From Pseudomonas resinovorans NBRC 106553 (GTDB lineage Bacteria; Pseudomonadota; Gammaproteobacteria; Pseudomonadales; Pseudomonadaceae): DNA of 64,000 nucleotides. Under the pieces are notes generated by a model. It was not told the DNA's origin. It made no database searches and worked only from the letters and a program-made list of their open reading frames with translations. Positions 1 to 8,570 of this stretch are shown here, piece after piece (position 1 is the stretch's first letter; every line of letters begins with the position of its first letter). The position numbers were made by a program, and so were the translations under genes. The stretch spans positions 4,340,001-4,404,000 of the forward strand of contig NC_021499.1 of assembly GCF_000412695.1 (NCBI RefSeq), given 5' to 3'.

Positions 1-111
1 GGAGGTACGGTCTTCCTCGGTCTGGGCCTTGCGGCCGCGCAGCACGGGAATCAGCAGGAAGGCCAGGGCGACCAGCAGAAGCAGGCCGGCGGCGAGCCAG
101 AAATCGATCAT
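1..111 (-). CDS. ccmI: CcmI, cytochrome c maturation protein (N-terminal 37 codons only)
   Basis: Only the first 37 codons lie in the window; the gene continues past base 1. The visible protein begins [20 protein letters not shown], a membrane anchor, then a basic stretch (RGRKAQ). CcmI family proteins chaperone apocytochrome c to the heme ligation machinery through a later TPR domain, not visible here. The ATG overlaps the ccmH stop codon as ATGA, so it is the last visible gene of the ccm operon. The identity rests on position and the short N-terminus. Confidence 0.85.
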   Translation of the reverse strand, partial: MIDFWLAAGLLLLVALAFLLIPVLRGRKAQTEEDRTS

Positions 112-596
112 GAGTCTTTCTTGTCCTGGTTCTCGGAGTTCAGCAGGGCGTCGAGACGGGCCTGCTCATCAGCGGAAAGCAATACGCCAGCCGGCGTGTT
201 CTCCACCCGACGGCGGCGCACGACGATGAAGCCCAGCACCACCAGGCCGCCCACCAGCAGGCCGGCGGGGCCGTACCAGAGCAGCAGGGTGCGGGTATTG
301 ACCGGCGGCTTGTAGCGCACGAAGTCGCCATAGCGGGCCACCAGGTAATCGACTATCTCGTCGTTGCTCTTGCCCTCTTCCAGCATGCGGAAGATTTCCC
401 GGCGCAGGTCGGTGGCGATCGGCGCATTGGAGTCGGCGATGTTCTGGTTCTGGCACTTCGGGCAGCGCAGTTCTTCGGTCAGGGTGCGGAAGCGCTCGCG
501 CTCGGCCTCGTCCTTGAACTGGTAGGTGTCGATGGCGGCGCGGGCCAGGCCGGTGAGGGCCAGGCCCAGGGCGACGGCGGCGATCAGGCGCTTCAT
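108..596 (-). CDS. ccmH: CcmH, membrane-anchored thiol oxidoreductase of heme ligation
   Basis: 162 aa. A signal/anchor helix covers residues 1-21, the family redox motif LRCPKC has cysteines 45 and 48, and a C-terminal membrane helix (about 105-125) is followed by RRRR. CcmH reduces or resolves apocytochrome c disulfides in the periplasm before heme attachment. The frame stays open upstream, but the ATG at 596 is preferred because it starts a proper signal sequence and overlaps the ccmG stop as ATGA. Short, CcmH-only form, with CcmI encoded separately as in Pseudomonas. Confidence 0.95.
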   Translation of the reverse strand: MKRLIAAVALGLALTGLARAAIDTYQFKDEAERERFRTLTEELRCPKCQNQNIADSNAPIATDLRREIFRMLEEGKSNDEIVDYLVARYGDFVRYKPPVNTRTLLLWYGPAGLLVGGLVVLGFIVVRRRRVENTPAGVLLSADEQARLDALLNSENQDKKDS

Positions 597-1129
597 TTGC
601 CGACCTCGTCTTCCAGGGCCTGGTACAGCGGCGCCAGTTGCTCGCGCCAGACGACTTCGTCGATCACGCCGACGAACTTGTGGCGGATGATGCCGTCCTT
701 GTCGATCAGGAAGGTCTCGGGCGCGCCATACACGCCGAGGTCGAGGCCAAGGCTGCCGGCCTCGTCGCGGATATCCAGCTGGTAGGGGTTGTGGAACTCC
801 TTCAACCATTTCAGCGCGGCGGCATTGTCATCCTTGTAGTTGACGCCGTAGATGGTCACGCCCATCTGCGCCAGCTTGTTCAGCACCGGGTGCTCCACGC
901 GGCAGGAGATGCACCAGGTGCCCCAGACGTTGACCAGCGCCGGCTTGCCCTTGAGGTCGGCCTCGGTGAGGGTCCGGTCGCCGGTGACGTTCGGCAGGGA
1001 GAAGGCCGGGAACGGCTTGTCGATCAGCGCCGAGGGCAGCTCGGACGGATCGATGAACAGGCCGCGATAGAGGAACACGGCGATGGCCAGGAAGCCCAGC
1101 AGGGGTAGAACCAGGATCAGTCGCTTCAT
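593..1129 (-). CDS. ccmG: CcmG/DsbE periplasmic thioredoxin-like protein
   Basis: 178 aa thioredoxin-fold protein with an N-terminal membrane anchor (about residues 4-22) and the active site WCISC, cysteines 73 and 76. The GAP segment near residue 137 fits the cis-proline loop. CcmG passes electrons from DsbD/CcdA to CcmH or apocytochrome c. Its start overlaps the ccmF stop and its stop overlaps the ccmH start, both as ATGA, which suggests translational coupling. Confidence 0.97.
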   Translation of the reverse strand: MKRLILVLPLLGFLAIAVFLYRGLFIDPSELPSALIDKPFPAFSLPNVTGDRTLTEADLKGKPALVNVWGTWCISCRVEHPVLNKLAQMGVTIYGVNYKDDNAAALKWLKEFHNPYQLDIRDEAGSLGLDLGVYGAPETFLIDKDGIIRHKFVGVIDEVVWREQLAPLYQALEDEVGK

Positions 1130-3099
1130 GCTCGGGCTCCCGCCATGCCCAGTGCCTCACGGACACGGGTCTTCACTTTCACCCGATAACGCGGGTCGAA
1201 GGCCGCCAGCACGCCGCCGAGGCCCATCAGCAGGCCGCCCAGCCAGATCCAGCGGACGAAGGGTTTGACGTGCACCCGCACGGCCCAGGCGCCCTGGTCC
1301 AGGGGTTCGCCGAGGGCGACATAGAGGTCGCGGGTGAAACCGGCGTCGATGCCGGCCTCGGTCATCACCGACTGCTGCACGGTGTACAGGCGTTTTTCCG
1401 GGTGCAGCACGGAGATCTGCTTGTCACCGTCGAAGACCACCACCGTGCCCTTGTCGGAGGTGAAGTTGGGACCTTCGTGGTGGGCCGCCCCCTCGAAGAG
1501 GAAGCGATAGCCACCCAGTTCCACCGACTCGCCGGGGGCCAGGCGCAGGTCGCGCTCGGCGCTGTACTGGCTGGAGAGCACCACGCCCAGGGCGCAGAGG
1601 GCGATACCGGCGTGGGCCAGCTGCATGCCCCAGTAGCTGCTGGAGAGGCCTCGCGCGCCTTTGTACAGGCCTTTGTGACGGGTCTTGTCGAGCAGGTCGC
1701 GCAGACCCGCCAGCACTACCCAGGCGGCGAGGAAGCCCACGGCCAGCACGGCCCAGTGGAAATCGCCGTAGAGGACGGCGGCCAGTACGCCCAGCAGCAG
1801 GCTGCCGATCAGTACCGGGGCGAGCATGCCCAGCAGCCACTTGACCGGAGTGTCCTTCCAGCGCACCAGCACGCCGACCGCCAGGGCCAGCATGAGAATG
1901 CCCATCAGCGGCACGAACAGGGCGTTGAAGTACGGCGGCCCCACCGACAGCTTGGCGCCGGACAGGGCGTCGAGCACCAGCGGATAGAGGGTGCCGAGCA
2001 GGATCATCGAGGCCGCCACCACCAGGATCAGGTTGTTCACCAGCAGCAGGGTCTCGCGGGACCAGAGGGCGAAGCCCACCTGGCTCTTGACCACCGGCGC
2101 GCGCACCGCGAACAGCGCCAGGGAGCCGCCCACCACCATCAGCAGGAAGGCCAGGATGAACACCCCGCGTTCCGGATCGGAGGCGAAGGCGTGCACCGAG
2201 GTGAGCACCCCGGAGCGGACCAGGAAGGTGCCCAGCAGGCTCAGGGAGAAGGCCGCGATGGCCAGCAGCACGGTCCAGCTCTTGAACACGCCGCGTTTCT
2301 CGGTCACCGCCAGGGAGTGGATCAGCGCGGTGCCCACCAGCCAGGGCATGAAGGAGGCGTTTTCCACCGGGTCCCAGAACCACCAGCCGCCCCAGCCCAG
2401 CTCGTAGTAGGCCCACCAGGAGCCCAGCGCGATGCCGACGGTGAGGAAGGCCCAGGCGATGATGGTCCAGGGCCGCGACCAGCGCGCCCAGGCGGCATCC
2501 AGGCGGCCGCCGAGCAGCGCCGCGATGGCGAAGGCGAAGGCGACCGAGAAGCCCACGTAGCCCATGTAGAGCATCGGCGGGTGGACGATGAGGCCGAAGT
2601 CCTGCAGCAGCGGGTTGAGGTCGTTGCCGTCGGACGGCATGTTCGGCAGCAGGCGATTGAAGGGGTTGGAGGTGACGATCAGGAACAGCAGGAAGCCGAT
2701 GCTGATCATCCCCATCACCGCCAGCACGCGCGCCAGCATCACTTCCGGCAATTGCCGGGAGAAGACCGACACGGCGAAGGTCCAGCCGCCGAGGATCAGC
2801 GCCCAGAGCAGCAGCGAGCCCTCGTGGGCGCCCCAGACGGCGCTGAACTTGTAGTACCAGGGCAGCGCGCTGTTGGAGTTGCTGGCCACGTAGGCGACGG
2901 AGAAGTCGTCCACCATGAAGGCGTAGGTCAGGCAGCCGAAGGCGAACGCCAGGAAGGCGAACTGCCCCCAGGCCGCCGGTTGGGCCAGGCTCATCCACTG
3001 GCGATCGCCGCGCCAGGCGCCGATCAGCGGCAGGGTCGCCTGTACCAGGGCCATGCACAGGGCAAGAATCAGAGCCAGGTGGCCAAGTTCGGGAATCAT
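1126..3099 (-). CDS. ccmF: CcmF, heme lyase core subunit
   Basis: 657 aa, many membrane helices. It carries the tryptophan-rich WWD heme-handling motif WGGWWFWDPVEN in the first half and conserved flanking histidines. CcmF takes holo-CcmE heme and, with CcmH and CcmI, ligates it to the CXXCH cysteines of apocytochrome c at the periplasmic face. Length is normal for the family. It starts 4 bases after the ccmE stop and overlaps ccmG by 4 bases. Confidence 0.97.
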   Translation of the reverse strand: MIPELGHLALILALCMALVQATLPLIGAWRGDRQWMSLAQPAAWGQFAFLAFAFGCLTYAFMVDDFSVAYVASNSNSALPWYYKFSAVWGAHEGSLLLWALILGGWTFAVSVFSRQLPEVMLARVLAVMGMISIGFLLFLIVTSNPFNRLLPNMPSDGNDLNPLLQDFGLIVHPPMLYMGYVGFSVAFAFAIAALLGGRLDAAWARWSRPWTIIAWAFLTVGIALGSWWAYYELGWGGWWFWDPVENASFMPWLVGTALIHSLAVTEKRGVFKSWTVLLAIAAFSLSLLGTFLVRSGVLTSVHAFASDPERGVFILAFLLMVVGGSLALFAVRAPVVKSQVGFALWSRETLLLVNNLILVVAASMILLGTLYPLVLDALSGAKLSVGPPYFNALFVPLMGILMLALAVGVLVRWKDTPVKWLLGMLAPVLIGSLLLGVLAAVLYGDFHWAVLAVGFLAAWVVLAGLRDLLDKTRHKGLYKGARGLSSSYWGMQLAHAGIALCALGVVLSSQYSAERDLRLAPGESVELGGYRFLFEGAAHHEGPNFTSDKGTVVVFDGDKQISVLHPEKRLYTVQQSVMTEAGIDAGFTRDLYVALGEPLDQGAWAVRVHVKPFVRWIWLGGLLMGLGGVLAAFDPRYRVKVKTRVREALGMAGARA

Positions 3100-3103
3100 C
3101 AGG

Positions 3104-3553
3104 TCAGCCCTCTTTCTTCTCAGGCAGCTTGCCGCTTTCCTTGAGGGCCTTGGTCACCTCTGGCGGCATGTATTTCTCGTCGTGCTTGGCCAGCACTTCG
3201 TCGGCCACCAGCACGCCGTCGGCATTCAGCTTGCCGAGGGCGACGATGCCCTGCCCTTCGCGGAACAGGTCGGGAAGGATGCCGTGGTAGCGGATGGTCA
3301 CGCTCTTGGCGAAGTCGGTCACCACGAACTGCACCTCGAGGGCATCGCCGGAGCGTTGCACCGAGCCCTTCTCCACCATGCCGCCCGCGCGGATGCGGGT
3401 GTCCTGGGGCGCCTCGCCATTGGCGATCTGGGTCGGGGTGTAGAACAGGTTGATGTTCTGTTGCAGCGCGGACAGCGCCAGCGCCACGGCGATCCCCACC
3501 CCCGCCAGGATGGCGAGGATGATGAACAGCCGCTTCTTGCGTACCGGATTCAC
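3104..3553 (-). CDS. ccmE: CcmE, periplasmic heme chaperone
   Basis: 149 aa. N-terminal membrane anchor (about residues 8-30) and OB-fold domain ending in the motif [10 protein letters not shown]: His124 is the expected covalent heme-binding residue and Tyr128 the axial ligand. The start is GTG at 3553, overlapping the ccmD stop as GTGA. CcmE receives heme exported by CcmABCD and hands it to CcmF. Confidence 0.97.
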   Translation of the reverse strand: MNPVRKKRLFIILAILAGVGIAVALALSALQQNINLFYTPTQIANGEAPQDTRIRAGGMVEKGSVQRSGDALEVQFVVTDFAKSVTIRYHGILPDLFREGQGIVALGKLNADGVLVADEVLAKHDEKYMPPEVTKALKESGKLPEKKEG

Positions 3554-3726
3554 TTCGACTCCTCCCGGCGCAAACGACGCGCCTCGTCTTGCAGGTAACG
3601 CCGCCGCGCGATCAGCGGCATGGCGACGTTGATGGCCAGTACCGCGAGGCTGATGCCGTAGGCGGTCCAGACATACAGGCCATGGTCACCCATGGCGAGA
3701 AATTCGCTGAAGGAAGAAAAATTCAT
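3550..3726 (-). CDS. ccmD: CcmD, small membrane protein of heme export
   Basis: 58 aa, beginning [20 protein letters not shown], with one membrane helix (about residues 19-41) and a strongly basic C-terminus ([18 protein letters not shown]). This size and pattern are typical of CcmD, which helps release holo-CcmE from the CcmABC complex. The ATG overlaps the ccmC stop (ATGA) and the TGA overlaps the ccmE GTG. Short genes like this are often missed, but both overlaps and the operon position fix it. Confidence 0.92.
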   Translation of the reverse strand: MNFSSFSEFLAMGDHGLYVWTAYGISLAVLAINVAMPLIARRRYLQDEARRLRREESK

Positions 3727-4478
3727 CAGACCTTACCCACTTGTGCCTGAATTTCCGCCTTGGCCCAGCTGGAGCGGGCCTCGCGCTTGAGCACTTCCAG
3801 GCGCATGCGCAGCAGTACCACGGCACCGAAGAAGCAATAGAAGCCCAGCACCATGATCAGCAGCGGCACCCACATCTCCGGCGGCATGGCCGGCTTCTCG
3901 GTGATCTTGAAGGTGGCCGGCTGGTGCAGGGTGTTCCACCACTCCACCGAGTACTTGATGATCGGGATGTTGATCACCCCGACTATGGCCAGCACCGCGC
4001 AGGCCTTGGCGGCGCTGTCACGATTGCTGATCGCCTGGCCCAGGGCAATGACACCGAAGTACAGGAAAAGCAGGATGAGCATCGACGTAAGTCGTGCATC
4101 CCAGACCCACCAGGCGCCCCAGGTGGGCTTGCCCCAGATGGCGCCGGTGACCAGCGCCACGAAGGTCATCCAGGCGCCCAGGGGCGCGGCGGCCTGCAGG
4201 GCGACGTCGGCCAGCTTCATCTTCCACACCAGGCCGACCACGCCGCACACCGCCAGCATGATGTAGCAGGACTGGGCCAGGAAGGCCGCCGGCACATGGA
4301 TATAGATGATCCGGAAGCTGTTGCCCTGCTGGTAGTCCGGCGGCGCGAACGCCAGGCCCCAGACCAGGCCGAGGCTGATCAGGATCACCGCGCCCCAGGC
4401 CAGCCAGGGCAACCAGCGACCGCTGATTTCGTAGAACCACTTGGGCGACCCGAGCTTGTGGAACCACGTCCAGTTCAT
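3726..4478 (-). CDS. ccmC: CcmC, heme-delivery membrane protein
   Basis: 250 aa with six predicted membrane helices and the WWD motif [17 protein letters not shown], flanked by conserved histidines (IIYIHVPAA before it, NTLHQPA after it). CcmC delivers heme to CcmE. The ATG at 4478 is chosen; a GTG three codons upstream is possible but its ribosome-binding site is not better. A 70-base gap separates it from ccmB, the only real gap in this operon. Confidence 0.95.
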   Translation of the reverse strand: MNWTWFHKLGSPKWFYEISGRWLPWLAWGAVILISLGLVWGLAFAPPDYQQGNSFRIIYIHVPAAFLAQSCYIMLAVCGVVGLVWKMKLADVALQAAAPLGAWMTFVALVTGAIWGKPTWGAWWVWDARLTSMLILLFLYFGVIALGQAISNRDSAAKACAVLAIVGVINIPIIKYSVEWWNTLHQPATFKITEKPAMPPEMWVPLLIMVLGFYCFFGAVVLLRMRLEVLKREARSSWAKAEIQAQVGKV

Positions 4479-4548
4479 CGGGACCACCTGCAGGGCGCTG
4501 CGGTCTGTTGGGACATCGGCAGTTTTCTCATCAGGGCAACTCTGTTTC

Positions 4549-5220
4549 TTATTCGCCGACGCTGATGGTCAGGCCGGCGGCTATGGCAAAGGGTGTCAGG
4601 GTCACCGCCAGGGCGGTGAGGCTCGCCAGCCACAACAGGTGGCCGACGGTCGGCAATCCTTGCAGGGCCGCTTGCAACGCTCCGCTGCCGAGGATCAGCA
4701 CCGGGATGTACAGCGGCAGGATCAGCAGCGCCAGGAGCAGGCCGCCACGCTTGAGCCCCACGGTCAGGGCCGCGCCTACGGCGCCCAGCAGGCTCAGCAC
4801 CGGGGTGCCGAGCAGCAGCGAGAGCAGCAGCACCGGCAGGCAGCGTGCCGGCAGGCCGAGCATCAGCGCCAGCAGCGGCGCCAGCAACACCAGGGCCAAT
4901 CCGGAAAAGAGCCAGTGTGCCAGCACCTTGGCCAGGACCAGAAGCGGCAGGGGGTGCGGCGAAACGACCCACTGTTCCAGGGAGCCGTCCTCGAAATCAC
5001 TGCGGAAAAGCCCGTCCAGCGAGAGCAGCACGGCCAACAGCGCCGCCACCCAGACCAGGCCAGGGGAAAGGCTTTGCAACAATTGCGTCTCGGGGCCGAC
5101 GGCCAGGGGGAACAATGCGATCACTATGGCGAAGAACACCAGGGGATTGGCCAATTCCGCCGGACGGCGTACCAGCAGGCGGGCTTCGCGGGCGACCAGC
5201 AGGGTGAAGACGTTACTCAT
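4549..5220 (-). CDS. ccmB: CcmB, permease subunit of the CcmAB transporter
   Basis: 223 aa, hydrophobic with about six helices, starting [20 protein letters not shown]. CcmB is the membrane partner of the ATPase CcmA; the pair powers release of holo-CcmE from CcmC. The frame is open far upstream, but the ATG at 5220 overlaps the ccmA stop (ATGA) and gives the normal family length. Confidence 0.95.
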   Translation of the reverse strand: MSNVFTLLVAREARLLVRRPAELANPLVFFAIVIALFPLAVGPETQLLQSLSPGLVWVAALLAVLLSLDGLFRSDFEDGSLEQWVVSPHPLPLLVLAKVLAHWLFSGLALVLLAPLLALMLGLPARCLPVLLLSLLLGTPVLSLLGAVGAALTVGLKRGGLLLALLILPLYIPVLILGSGALQAALQGLPTVGHLLWLASLTALAVTLTPFAIAAGLTISVGE

Positions 5221-5852
5221 GGGTGACGCTGCCCCAGGTCGAGTTCGCGATAACCGCTGGGCACCTGGCCCATGCTGTGGTGGGTGGTGAACGCCACCAG
5301 GCCGCCCTGCTCGCAATGCCGCGCCAGGTGCGCTTCGAGCTGGGCCACGCCCTGCTTGTCGAGGGCGGTGAAGGGTTCGTCGAGTATCCACAGCGGCGGT
5401 GCGGCCAGGTACAGGCGTGCCAGGGCGACACGGCGCTGCTGGCCGGCGGACAGGGTGTGGCAGGGCACATCTTCGAAACCACGCAGGCCGACGGCCTCCA
5501 GCGCGTTCCAGATGGCGTCGCGCTCGGCGGGCTGGTGCAGGGCGCAGAGCCAGCGCAGGTTCTCCTCGGGGGTGAGCAGGCCCTTGATGCCGGCCGCATG
5601 GCCGATCCACAGGAGGTTGCGCGCCAGTTCGCTGCGTTGGCTGGCCAGGGTCTTGCCGTTCAGGCGCACTTCGCCGGCCGTGGGCTGCATCAGGCCGCAG
5701 AGCAGGCGCAGCAGGCTGGTCTTGCCGCTACCGTTGGGGCCGCTGACCTGGAGCATCTCGCCATGGGACAGCTGCAGGTCCAGCCGCTCGAACAGCAGGC
5801 GCCAATCCCGCTCGCAGGCGAGGGCCACGGTCTCGAGATAGGGACTGGTCAC
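5217..5852 (-). CDS. ccmA: CcmA, ABC ATPase of heme export
   Basis: 211 aa ABC ATPase: Walker A GPNGSGKT at residues 38-45, signature [14 protein letters not shown], Walker B LWILDEP, and the switch histidine in TTHHS. The start is GTG at 5852. It hydrolyses ATP to drive the CcmABCD complex. First gene of the ccm operon, with a good -10 box about 93 bases upstream. Confidence 0.96.
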   Translation of the reverse strand: MTSPYLETVALACERDWRLLFERLDLQLSHGEMLQVSGPNGSGKTSLLRLLCGLMQPTAGEVRLNGKTLASQRSELARNLLWIGHAAGIKGLLTPEENLRWLCALHQPAERDAIWNALEAVGLRGFEDVPCHTLSAGQQRRVALARLYLAAPPLWILDEPFTALDKQGVAQLEAHLARHCEQGGLVAFTTHHSMGQVPSGYRELDLGQRHP

Positions 5853-5889
5853 GGCATGGGTACCCGGGGTGTATTCAAGTCAGGGGGGT

Positions 5890-5930
5890 GCCGGCCGCTA
5901 TACTGGAGAACTCCAAAGCTCGCGGCCGGC
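5890..5930. repeat. Nested inverted repeat in the ccmA/FliK-like divergent region
   Basis: A perfect 9-base stem, GCCGGCCGC at 5890-5898 and GCGGCCGGC at 5922-5930, encloses a second short stem, GGAG at 5905-5908 and CTCC at 5911-5914. If the ccmA transcript starts near 5938, the whole structure lies in its 5' leader; on the plus strand it contains the possible TATACT -10 box. Confidence 0.6.
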
Positions 5931-5944
5931 CCGGACGGGGCGGC

Positions 5945-5950
5945 ATTATA
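5945..5950 (-). promoter_or_regulatory. Candidate -10 box for the ccm operon
   Basis: The complement reads TATAAT, a perfect sigma-70 -10 hexamer, inside the 151-base divergent region between ccmA and the plus-strand FliK-like gene. The -35 region is poor. It would give a leader of roughly 85 bases before the ccmA GTG. A weaker plus-strand TATACT at 5899-5904 could serve the divergent gene. Inferred from sequence only. Confidence 0.4.
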
Positions 5951-6003
5951 CATGCCAGACCCCACCCCCGAAGCGGGCTTTTTCAACAGGTTGTTACCCC
6001 TTC

Positions 6004-7542
6004 ATGACCGAAATCAGCGGCGCGCGCCCCTTGCCCCCGAGCCAGCCCACCGTCCGTCCGATGCAGAACTCGGTGGATACGGCCCTCAAACTGCTGCAAC
6101 CGCTGGACGGGCTGCTGGCCGCCGGCGAAAGCGCCGACGCTGAAGTCATCGCGCTCAAGGAAACCGCCCAGAGCTTCCAGGTCCTGCTCAAGCTGACCCT
6201 CGGCAACGGCACTCAGACCACTCTGGAAGCCAGCAGCCCGCGCCCCCTGGTCCAGGGCAGCCTGCTCAACATCACCGCGCTCTCCGATACCCGCCTGCTC
6301 ATGGCCCTCAAGGGCGGCGAGCGGGCCCTCGGCAGCCTCGACCTCAACCTGCTGCCCGTGGGCAGCCTGGTCCAGGGCAAGGTGGTCGCCAGTGAACTGG
6401 CCGCCCAGGGCAAGGCCCAGGCGGCGGTGTACAAGGTGCTGGTCAATCTGCTCAACACCCCCCTGGCGGGCAGCCAGCTGAGCATCGAAAGCCCGCGTCC
6501 GCTGGCCATCGGCAGCCTGCTCAGCGCCCAGGTCCAGGGCAGCCAGATGCTGCAGTTCCTGCCGCTCGCGACGCAGCTCGACCAACTCGCGCTAACCCAG
6601 CAGCTGGCCGGCCAGCAGAGCCGCCAGGGCTCGCTCGACGCGCTGGTGGGCGCCGTGCAGAACGTCAACCGCGACGGCGTGCCGGAAGGCCTGAAGACCG
6701 CCATGGACAAGCTCCTCGGCGCACTTCCCGACATCCGCCAGTTGGGCGACCCCAAGGTGCTGGCCGCGGCCCTGGAGAACAGCGGCGCCCTGCTGGAATC
6801 GCGGCTGCTCGCGGGGCAGACCGCTGCCCTGCCCCAGGACCTCAAGGCCAACCTGCTGCGCCTGGTGGCCCAGTTGCTGCCGGCCCTGCCGACGCCCGGC
6901 GCGCTGCCCTCCACCGGCACCAGTAACGCCATGGCCCAGGCCCTGCCAGCCTTCATTCGCAGCGCCCTGGGCGCCCTTGGCCAGGCCAACGCCCGCCAGC
7001 AGGCGCTGAGCTTCCCCCTGCCGTCACGCCTGGCGCAGACGGCCGAGGAAGAAGGCGACCTGGAAACCCTGCTCAAACTTGCCGCCGCAGCCGTCTCGCG
7101 GCTGCAGACCCACCAGTTGTCGAGCCTGGCCCAGACCCAGGTGACCCCGGACGGCAACCTGCTGACCACCTGGCAACTGGAAGTGCCCATGCGCAACCAG
7201 CAGGACATCGTCCCCCTGCAGATCAAGCTGCAGCAGGAGCAGGACGGGCGCCAGGAGAAGAACGAACGCAAGGAGAGCATCTGGCGCGTGGAACTGGCCT
7301 TCGACCTGGAGCCACTCGGCCCGTTGCAGGTCCAGGCCCAGCTGGCCTTGGGCAGCCTGTCCAGCCAGCTGTGGGCGGAACGCGCCGGCACCGCCGACCT
7401 GATCGACCGTGAGCTGCCGAACCTGCGCGACCGCCTGTTGGCGGCCGGGCTTACCGTGGGCGAACTGGCCTGCCGCCAGGGCCGCCCGCCCCAAGGGGCA
7501 CGCACCACACTGGAACAGCGCTGGGTGGACGAGACCGCATGA
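6004..7542 (+). CDS. FliK-like protein with a C-terminal flagellar hook-length control domain
   Basis: 512 aa, plus strand, against the direction of almost everything else here. The start at 6004 (MTEISGARPLPPSQPTVRP) avoids reading the preceding non-coding region. The first 380 residues are low-complexity, Gln/Leu/Ala-rich, with recurring G-S-L-L motifs. The last 130 residues resemble the Flg_hook domain, including LEPLGPLQVQAQLA, like FliK C-termini. It is distinct from the canonical fliK at 28894-30159. Paired with the FlhB-C-like gene downstream it resembles the YlqG/YlqH pair of Bacillus. Role inferred: accessory substrate-specificity or length control. Confidence 0.8.
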   Translation: MTEISGARPLPPSQPTVRPMQNSVDTALKLLQPLDGLLAAGESADAEVIALKETAQSFQVLLKLTLGNGTQTTLEASSPRPLVQGSLLNITALSDTRLLMALKGGERALGSLDLNLLPVGSLVQGKVVASELAAQGKAQAAVYKVLVNLLNTPLAGSQLSIESPRPLAIGSLLSAQVQGSQMLQFLPLATQLDQLALTQQLAGQQSRQGSLDALVGAVQNVNRDGVPEGLKTAMDKLLGALPDIRQLGDPKVLAAALENSGALLESRLLAGQTAALPQDLKANLLRLVAQLLPALPTPGALPSTGTSNAMAQALPAFIRSALGALGQANARQQALSFPLPSRLAQTAEEEGDLETLLKLAAAAVSRLQTHQLSSLAQTQVTPDGNLLTTWQLEVPMRNQQDIVPLQIKLQQEQDGRQEKNERKESIWRVELAFDLEPLGPLQVQAQLALGSLSSQLWAERAGTADLIDRELPNLRDRLLAAGLTVGELACRQGRPPQGARTTLEQRWVDETA

Positions 7543-7663
7543 TTCCAGGGCCCTTGCATCGGCGCAGCTTTGTCGGCTGCGCTCTCCGCTCCTCCCCGTA
7601 CTACTCGTACTGTCTCGTCGCGGCTCGCTTGCCTTCGCGCTGCACCTTCGCCAGGACCCCGGA
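7543..7663. other. Spacer between the FliK-like and FlhB-C-like genes with a hairpin
   Basis: These 121 bases contain GCGCAGC (7562-7568) and GCTGCGC (7576-7582), a perfect 7-base stem with a 7-base loop, followed by a pyrimidine-rich stretch. The upstream frame stops at 7542 and the next gene starts at 7664. The composition looks like an inserted intergenic element rather than coding sequence; no second copy is obvious in this window. Confidence 0.4.
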
Positions 7664-7993
7664 ATGAGTAAAAAGCCACGTCAGGCCATCGCCCTCTCCT
7701 ACGATGGCGCCAGCGCCCCCAGCCTGACCGCCAAGGGCGACGACGAGCTGGCCGAGACCATCCTCGCCATCGCCCGCGAGTACGAGGTGCCGATCTACGA
7801 GAACGCCGAACTGGTGCGCCTGCTGGCGCGCCTGGAACTGGGCGACGCGATTCCCGAAGCGCTCTACCGAACCATCGCCGAGATCATCGCCTTCGCCTGG
7901 CACCTCAAGGGGAAATGCCCGGCTGGCTTCGACCCGGATGCCGAGCGCGACGTCAGCCCTCCCCTGCCGCTGCTCAGCGGTCCGGCAGATTGA
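7664..7993 (+). CDS. FlhB C-terminal-domain-like cytoplasmic protein (YlqH/FhlB type)
   Basis: 109 aa starting MSKKPRQAIALSYDGASAPS. It aligns by eye with the cytoplasmic domain of FlhB/EscU switch proteins (ELAETILAIAREYEVPIYENAELVRLLARLELGDAIPE). It has no membrane segment, and the NPTH autocleavage motif is absent: the equivalent stretch reads APSLTAKGDD. It cannot be a full export-gate FlhB, which is encoded at 23092-24228. It probably works with the FliK-like protein just upstream. Its 3' end overlaps the convergent rhodanese gene by 20 bases. Confidence 0.85.
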   Translation: MSKKPRQAIALSYDGASAPSLTAKGDDELAETILAIAREYEVPIYENAELVRLLARLELGDAIPEALYRTIAEIIAFAWHLKGKCPAGFDPDAERDVSPPLPLLSGPAD

Positions 7994-8411
7994 GCACCAG
8001 ACGCTCGCCCTGCAGCCCCTTGCCCTGGGGGAAGTCCTGCAGTTGCCAGGCGAAGTAGCCTTCGCGGAAGTAGAACACCTGCCGATAGCCCCAGCCCACC
8101 GCCATCCGCACCGCCTGGGCGCCATGGGGGCAGACGTCGCTGTCGCAATAGATCACCAGGGGTATCTGCCGGGGCCAATGGGGTTGTTCCAGGTCCTGGA
8201 AGCGATCCAGCAGCTCCAGGTGCAGGGCGCCGTGGATATGCCCCCAGGTCCATTCGCGCGTTGGCCGTACATCGATGAAGATCGCCCCGCGCTCGTACAG
8301 GTAGCGGGCCTGCAGCACGTTGACCGTCATCGCGCCCTTTACTTCCAGTGGGGCTTCCTGGGCGTGCAACAGCGGCACCAGGCAGAAAAACAGGAGTGGA
8401 AGTAGACGCAT
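7974..8411 (-). CDS. Periplasmic rhodanese-domain protein
   Basis: 145 aa. Signal peptide MRLLPLLFFCLVPLLHA with cleavage after LHA (residue 17). The rest is a rhodanese fold: IFIDVRPTREWTWGHIHGALHL and the active-site loop VIYCDSDVCPHG, with Cys89 as likely sulfur carrier and a second cysteine at 94. Substrate unknown. It does not seem to belong to the flagellar or ccm operons; it is convergent with the FlhB-C-like gene and shares 20 bases with it. Confidence 0.85.
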   Translation of the reverse strand: MRLLPLLFFCLVPLLHAQEAPLEVKGAMTVNVLQARYLYERGAIFIDVRPTREWTWGHIHGALHLELLDRFQDLEQPHWPRQIPLVIYCDSDVCPHGAQAVRMAVGWGYRQVFYFREGYFAWQLQDFPQGKGLQGERLVLNLPDR

Positions 8412-8508
8412 CGCTGAACCTCCCCGGAGAGAAGCCCCGGAATTTCAGCTTAGGTCAGGCAGGTGGCTGGGAATTGGAACGAAAACACCAGGTTGGCCCC
8501 GGCTTAAG

Positions 8509-8533
8509 AACCGACGGAGCTAAGCCGCCGGTT
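8509..8533. terminator. Possible terminator after the che operon
   Basis: AACCGACGG (8509-8517) pairs with CCGCCGGTT (8525-8533) with one mismatch and a 7-base loop. On the minus strand it follows the DUF2802-like gene, but the tail (TTCTTAAG) is a weak T-tract; the plus-strand tail is TTTTC. The rest of 8412-8570 shows no gene. Confidence 0.35.
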
Positions 8534-8570
8534 TTCAGGCATACGAGCAGGGGTAATTCGCCGGGGTGAC

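Noticed and set aside
597..809. Longer N-terminus for ccmH
   Set aside because: The extension lies over ccmG in another frame and would bury the signal sequence; the ATG at 596 overlaps the ccmG stop.
1270..3144. Long plus-strand open frame opposite ccmF
   Set aside because: High-GC shadow of ccmF; low-complexity His/Gly/Gln-rich translation with no recognisable domain.
5957..5976. CCCCGAAGCGGGCTTTTT as a plus-strand terminator
   Set aside because: The stem is only 4-5 bases and it lies just upstream of a plus-strand gene with no gene before it to terminate.
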